This document shows positions 15,987 through 17,331 of a stretch of 17,331 nt of DNA, piece by piece (within the stretch, counting starts at the first letter, position 1; every line of letters begins with the position of its first letter). The translations under genes were made by a program, and so were the position numbers. Source of the DNA: an uncultured Collinsella sp. (GTDB taxonomy: Bacteria > Actinomycetota > Coriobacteriia > Coriobacteriales > Coriobacteriaceae); NCBI GenBank assembly GCA_900551365.1, contig URVZ01000035.1, positions 1-17,331 of the forward strand, written 5' to 3'. The notes beneath the pieces are model-generated. The model was not told the DNA's origin. It did no database searches and was given only the letters and a program-made list of their open reading frames with translations.

Positions 15987-16099
15987 ACGCGAAGGAGGAG
16001 GCTTGCCTGCGCGATCCCTACCTTGCTGGCACCGCTGAAGTTATCGCCGGTCTCGTGACAACCGGTCCTAGCGGCGGCTTTTTTTTGCAACCGCAATGA
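15945..16099 (+). other. Probable displaced C-terminal reading frame of the secreted protein
   Basis: In a different frame from the signal-peptide ORF, this stretch reads RPVPHKVKLNAKEEACLRD followed by PYLAGTAEVIAGLVTTGPSG, ending at a TGA (16097). Codons such as AAG, GAG, CTG, GTC and AAC match the usage of the housekeeping genes. The second half is an Ala/Gly/Val-rich segment that could be a short hydrophobic helix. It has no start codon of its own, and its last codons run through a T-rich terminator-like sequence, so the true end is uncertain. It is either the original 3' part of the preceding gene or chance. Confidence 0.35.
16032..16086 (+). terminator. Terminator-like structure with eight T
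   Basis: Nested arms CCGCT (16032-16036)/AGCGG (16070-16074) and CCGGT (16047-16051)/ACCGG (16061-16065) precede a run of eight T at 16079-16086. The pairing is imperfect and leaves a few bases between stem and T-run, so this is only a fair terminator candidate. It would end the thioredoxin remnant/secreted-protein unit. Confidence 0.45.
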
Positions 16100-16143
16100 C
16101 ATCGTACCGACTTTTCATTTGCATGTTCTGAAAGGAAGTTGCC

Positions 16144-16383
16144 ATGTTGTCGCAAAATCAATCGAGATACTTGAACACAATCGGCTTTGCCCTGCTTGCA
16201 TTACTCTTTGCTAGCGACCTTTTGCTGAAACCGCCCAAGGAACTCGTTTTGCTTGCCATAGACTGCATTTCCGCCCTTTACTTTACGGCAACCCTATTCG
16301 TCGGACTAAAGGAGAGGAAAAAAGGCGTAGTCGTTGCATCTGCCGTAGGCGTGATCATAACCATTGCCTCATTCTTTATCTGA
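16144..16383 (+). CDS. Small three-helix membrane protein, unknown function
   Basis: A 79-residue protein with an ATG preceded by AAAGGAAG. Three hydrophobic segments are visible: about residues 12-28, 33-52 (LVLLAIDCISALYFTATLFV) and 61-79, with a basic loop KERKKG between the second and third. It has no recognised family. Size and topology resemble many small immunity or membrane-stress proteins, and it follows the secreted-peptide ORF in the same direction. Those facts permit but do not prove an immunity role. It stands alone after the terminator-like sequence; no good promoter is evident in the 57-base gap. Confidence 0.65.
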   Translation: MLSQNQSRYLNTIGFALLALLFASDLLLKPPKELVLLAIDCISALYFTATLFVGLKERKKGVVVASAVGVIITIASFFI

Positions 16384-16395
16384 CACATTGGTGAT

Positions 16396-16692
16396 CTAGG
16401 GGCGATATCGTAGGAATACGACCGGGAGAGCCGGGACCAGATTGCCCGGGTTGCCCGGTCGGCTCGCGCGACGGCGCGGCGGTTCCACAGAAAGCTCTCC
16501 GGACTTCACGCCGTTTCTGATCGCATTGTAGACAGCCATCTCGTCTTCGCAGTCGGCGAGCACGCGGCGTGCGTCGTCGTTTTGGATGTCCAGTAAATCT
16601 CGAAGGTCCTCCATGCACCAGAGTCCGAGATTTGGCCATGCGCGTTGCGCGAGCTGATAAGTGTCGATTGCGATGTTGTAGTTAAAGTCCAA
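16396..16692 (-). pseudogene. Decayed DEDDh-type 3'-5' exonuclease fragment
   Basis: On the minus strand a 98-codon stretch reads IDTYQLAQRAWPNLGLWCME, then DLRDLLDIQN and RRVLADCEDEMAVYNAIRNG. This resembles the C-terminal third of DnaQ/PolC-like exonuclease domains (D-T-x-x-L-A-R, a short LxxLxxxL helix, then A-H-R-A-L-x-D). The catalytic His of DEDDh enzymes appears as Arg, while the following Asp is kept. The first two acidic motifs are absent, and the only start is a TTG without ribosome binding site. The tail beyond about residue 65 is Pro/Arg-rich and unlike the family. I read it as a remnant; a new unrelated small protein is less likely. Confidence 0.45.
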
Positions 16693-16694
16693 GC

Positions 16695-16722
16695 CAAAGC
16701 CGTCCCAGGCAGAACGGCTTTG
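16695..16722. repeat. Perfect 9-bp stem-loop
   Basis: CAAAGCCGT (16695-16703) pairs with ACGGCTTTG (16714-16722) around a 10-base loop, followed on the plus strand by TTTCC. It could act as a weak plus-direction terminator or be the edge of an insertion, since the exonuclease-like reading frame loses its similarity here. Confidence 0.4.
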
Positions 16723-16754
16723 TTTCCTTGATTATCACCTTCATCCGGACACTT

Positions 16755-16790
16755 CCCGCATTCATCCGTGTGTGTACGGATGAATGCGGG
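16755..16790. repeat. Perfect 15-bp inverted repeat
   Basis: CCCGCATTCATCCGT (16755-16769) is exactly complementary to ACGGATGAATGCGGG (16776-16790), with a six-base loop GTGTGT. A further direct copy of TTCATCCG lies just outside at 16740-16747. No T-run follows on either strand. It may be a transcription stop or mRNA-stabilising hairpin downstream of the minus-strand gene at 16834, a REP-like element, or a transposon-end structure. Confidence 0.7.
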
Positions 16791-16799
16791 GTTCAATAC

Positions 16800-16828
16800 C
16801 CCGGTGGCCTGATCGGCAGACCGCCGGG
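16800..16828 (-). terminator. GC-rich hairpin just after the minus-strand gene
   Basis: CCCGGTGG (16800-16807) pairs with CCGCCGGG (16821-16828), an 8-bp stem with one U-G pair in the RNA read from the plus strand. It lies five bases beyond the minus-strand stop codon at 16834, in terminator position, but the following bases on the minus strand are not T-rich. Together with the inverted repeat at 16755 it forms two hairpins in a row. Confidence 0.4.
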
Positions 16829-16833
16829 AACTC

Positions 16834-17262
16834 TCACTCCTCGAAAAAAGCCGGCACCCGGTTAGTCCTGCGCATCTTGAAATCGCCAGACTCGTGGGAG
16901 ACGTAGAGAATGCCGTCCATCCCATCTCGTGATGCATACGACAGGTGAACTGAACCGCAATCCGATCCATCATTGTCGAGAAGATCGAACGAATTCGGGT
17001 CGCTCGTTGCGGCCAAACGACCACTCAGACAAGAGCCATCGTCATTACAGATTTGCCATTCCATGTCTTCGCCTGCAAGAATCGCCATAGACGGCCTGGT
17101 CGCGCCATCGTTGACATACATCCCGTCTATGCCAAACCCATTTTCAGCGCCATCGATGAACGACTGCTCGGACCTATACCTCGCAAATGATGCACATAGC
17201 ACCATTGCAAGACAAAGTGCAAAGCCAGCAATCGCTATCTTTGCATAGCTCTTGCCTATCAT
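16834..17262 (-). CDS. Membrane-anchored or secreted hypothetical protein
   Basis: A 142-residue product with an N-terminal hydrophobic segment (about residues 6-27, AKIAIAGFALCLAMVLCASF) after a basic start, so it is either anchored in the membrane or exported. No clear lipobox is present. The outer part is acidic and looks beta-rich, with three Cys (QICNDDGSC and GSDCGSV), two of which could form a disulfide. I recognise no family. The ATG at 17262 is chosen because AAGGAGG lies eight bases upstream; a GTG three codons earlier overlaps that site. It begins one base after the stop of the upstream minus-strand gene, so the two form an operon. Confidence 0.75.
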   Translation of the reverse strand: MIGKSYAKIAIAGFALCLAMVLCASFARYRSEQSFIDGAENGFGIDGMYVNDGATRPSMAILAGEDMEWQICNDDGSCLSGRLAATSDPNSFDLLDNDGSDCGSVHLSYASRDGMDGILYVSHESGDFKMRRTNRVPAFFEE

Positions 17263-17263
17263 G

Positions 17264-17331
17264 TCATTCACCTCCTTCGTATGTATCGAGGTATTCCTGC
17301 TTGAGCGTCTGCGAGGACGACTTGATCTTTT
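17264..17331 (-). CDS. C-terminal end of an unidentified protein, cut by the window edge
   Basis: On the minus strand the last 21 codons of a gene read KIKSSSQTLKQEYLDTYEGGE and then TGA. The stop lies one base before the ATG of the following gene, and the AAGGAGG site of that gene is within its last codons, which is typical operon packing. The visible tail is too short for a family call. Of the three frames it looks most protein-like, but the other frames are also open over part of this short stretch. Confidence 0.5.
   Translation of the reverse strand, partial: KIKSSSQTLKQEYLDTYEGGE

Noticed and set aside
16435..16485. GC-rich imperfect hairpin (GAGCCGGGACC with GGTCGGCTC) as terminator of the small membrane protein gene
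   Set aside because: The stem has unpaired bases, the loop is long and no T-run follows; it lies within the exonuclease-like frame.
16506..17024. Minus-strand ORF of 172 codons
   Set aside because: It overlaps the better supported membrane-anchored gene and the exonuclease-like frame, and crosses two hairpins. It has no strong start signal or family motif.
16973..17248. Plus-strand ORF of 91 codons at the right end
   Set aside because: It lies antisense within the gene at 16834-17262, which has an ideal ribosome binding site and signal segment.

Overview
The window reads as a chromosome segment of a high-GC, Gram-positive-type anaerobe of the class Coriobacteriia, most likely Collinsella or a close relative. 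This is inferred from the strong GC preference at third codon positions, the gene order scpA-scpB-rluB-cmk-plsC-ispH-DUF512-der-plsY-gpsA, the plsY/plsC lipid genes, the MEP-pathway enzyme IspH, and a DUF6273-type surface-domain fragment of a kind I associate with Collinsella. No species can be named from the sequence alone.

Positions 1-14350 are a dense, all-plus-strand housekeeping block with very short or overlapping junctions. In order it holds: the tail of a site-2 protease; condensin-associated ScpA and ScpB; pseudouridine synthase RluB; CMP kinase; a 1-acyl-glycerol-3-phosphate acyltransferase; IspH; a PDZ/radical-SAM DUF512 protein; the ribosome-assembly GTPase Der; PlsY; GpsA; ribulose-5-phosphate epimerase; a cysteine desulfurase; a Nif3-family metal protein; a coiled-coil zinc-ribbon protein; and CoaBC. 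PlsY, GpsA and PlsC cover successive steps from dihydroxyacetone phosphate to phosphatidic acid. The cysteine desulfurase can supply sulfur for the Fe-S clusters of IspH and the radical-SAM protein. ScpA/ScpB, Cmk, Der and RluB serve chromosome segregation, nucleotide supply and ribosome maturation. A proline tRNA (anticodon GGG) with its own promoter and a strong intrinsic terminator closes the block.

Positions 14547-17331 are different. GC content is visibly lower, genes are small, strands are mixed and several genes are broken. The stretch holds a 420-base gap with no convincing gene, a minus-strand DUF6273 C-terminal domain with its terminator but without its proper front half, and a plus-strand remnant of a thioredoxin-like protein abutting it head to head. 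A short Sec-signal-peptide ORF follows that appears to continue in another frame, then a 79-residue three-helix membrane protein. Next come a decayed DEDDh-exonuclease-like fragment, a group of stem-loops including a perfect 15-bp inverted repeat, and a two-gene minus-strand unit running off the right edge. I read this as a small accessory island or recombination scar that begins at the tRNA gene. No integrase, transposase or CRISPR array is visible.

The most interesting part is 15500-16400. A thioredoxin-like remnant, a small secreted peptide and a three-helix membrane protein sit in one direction, which could be the decayed remains of a small secreted-peptide (bacteriocin-like) cassette. 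That reading is inference only.
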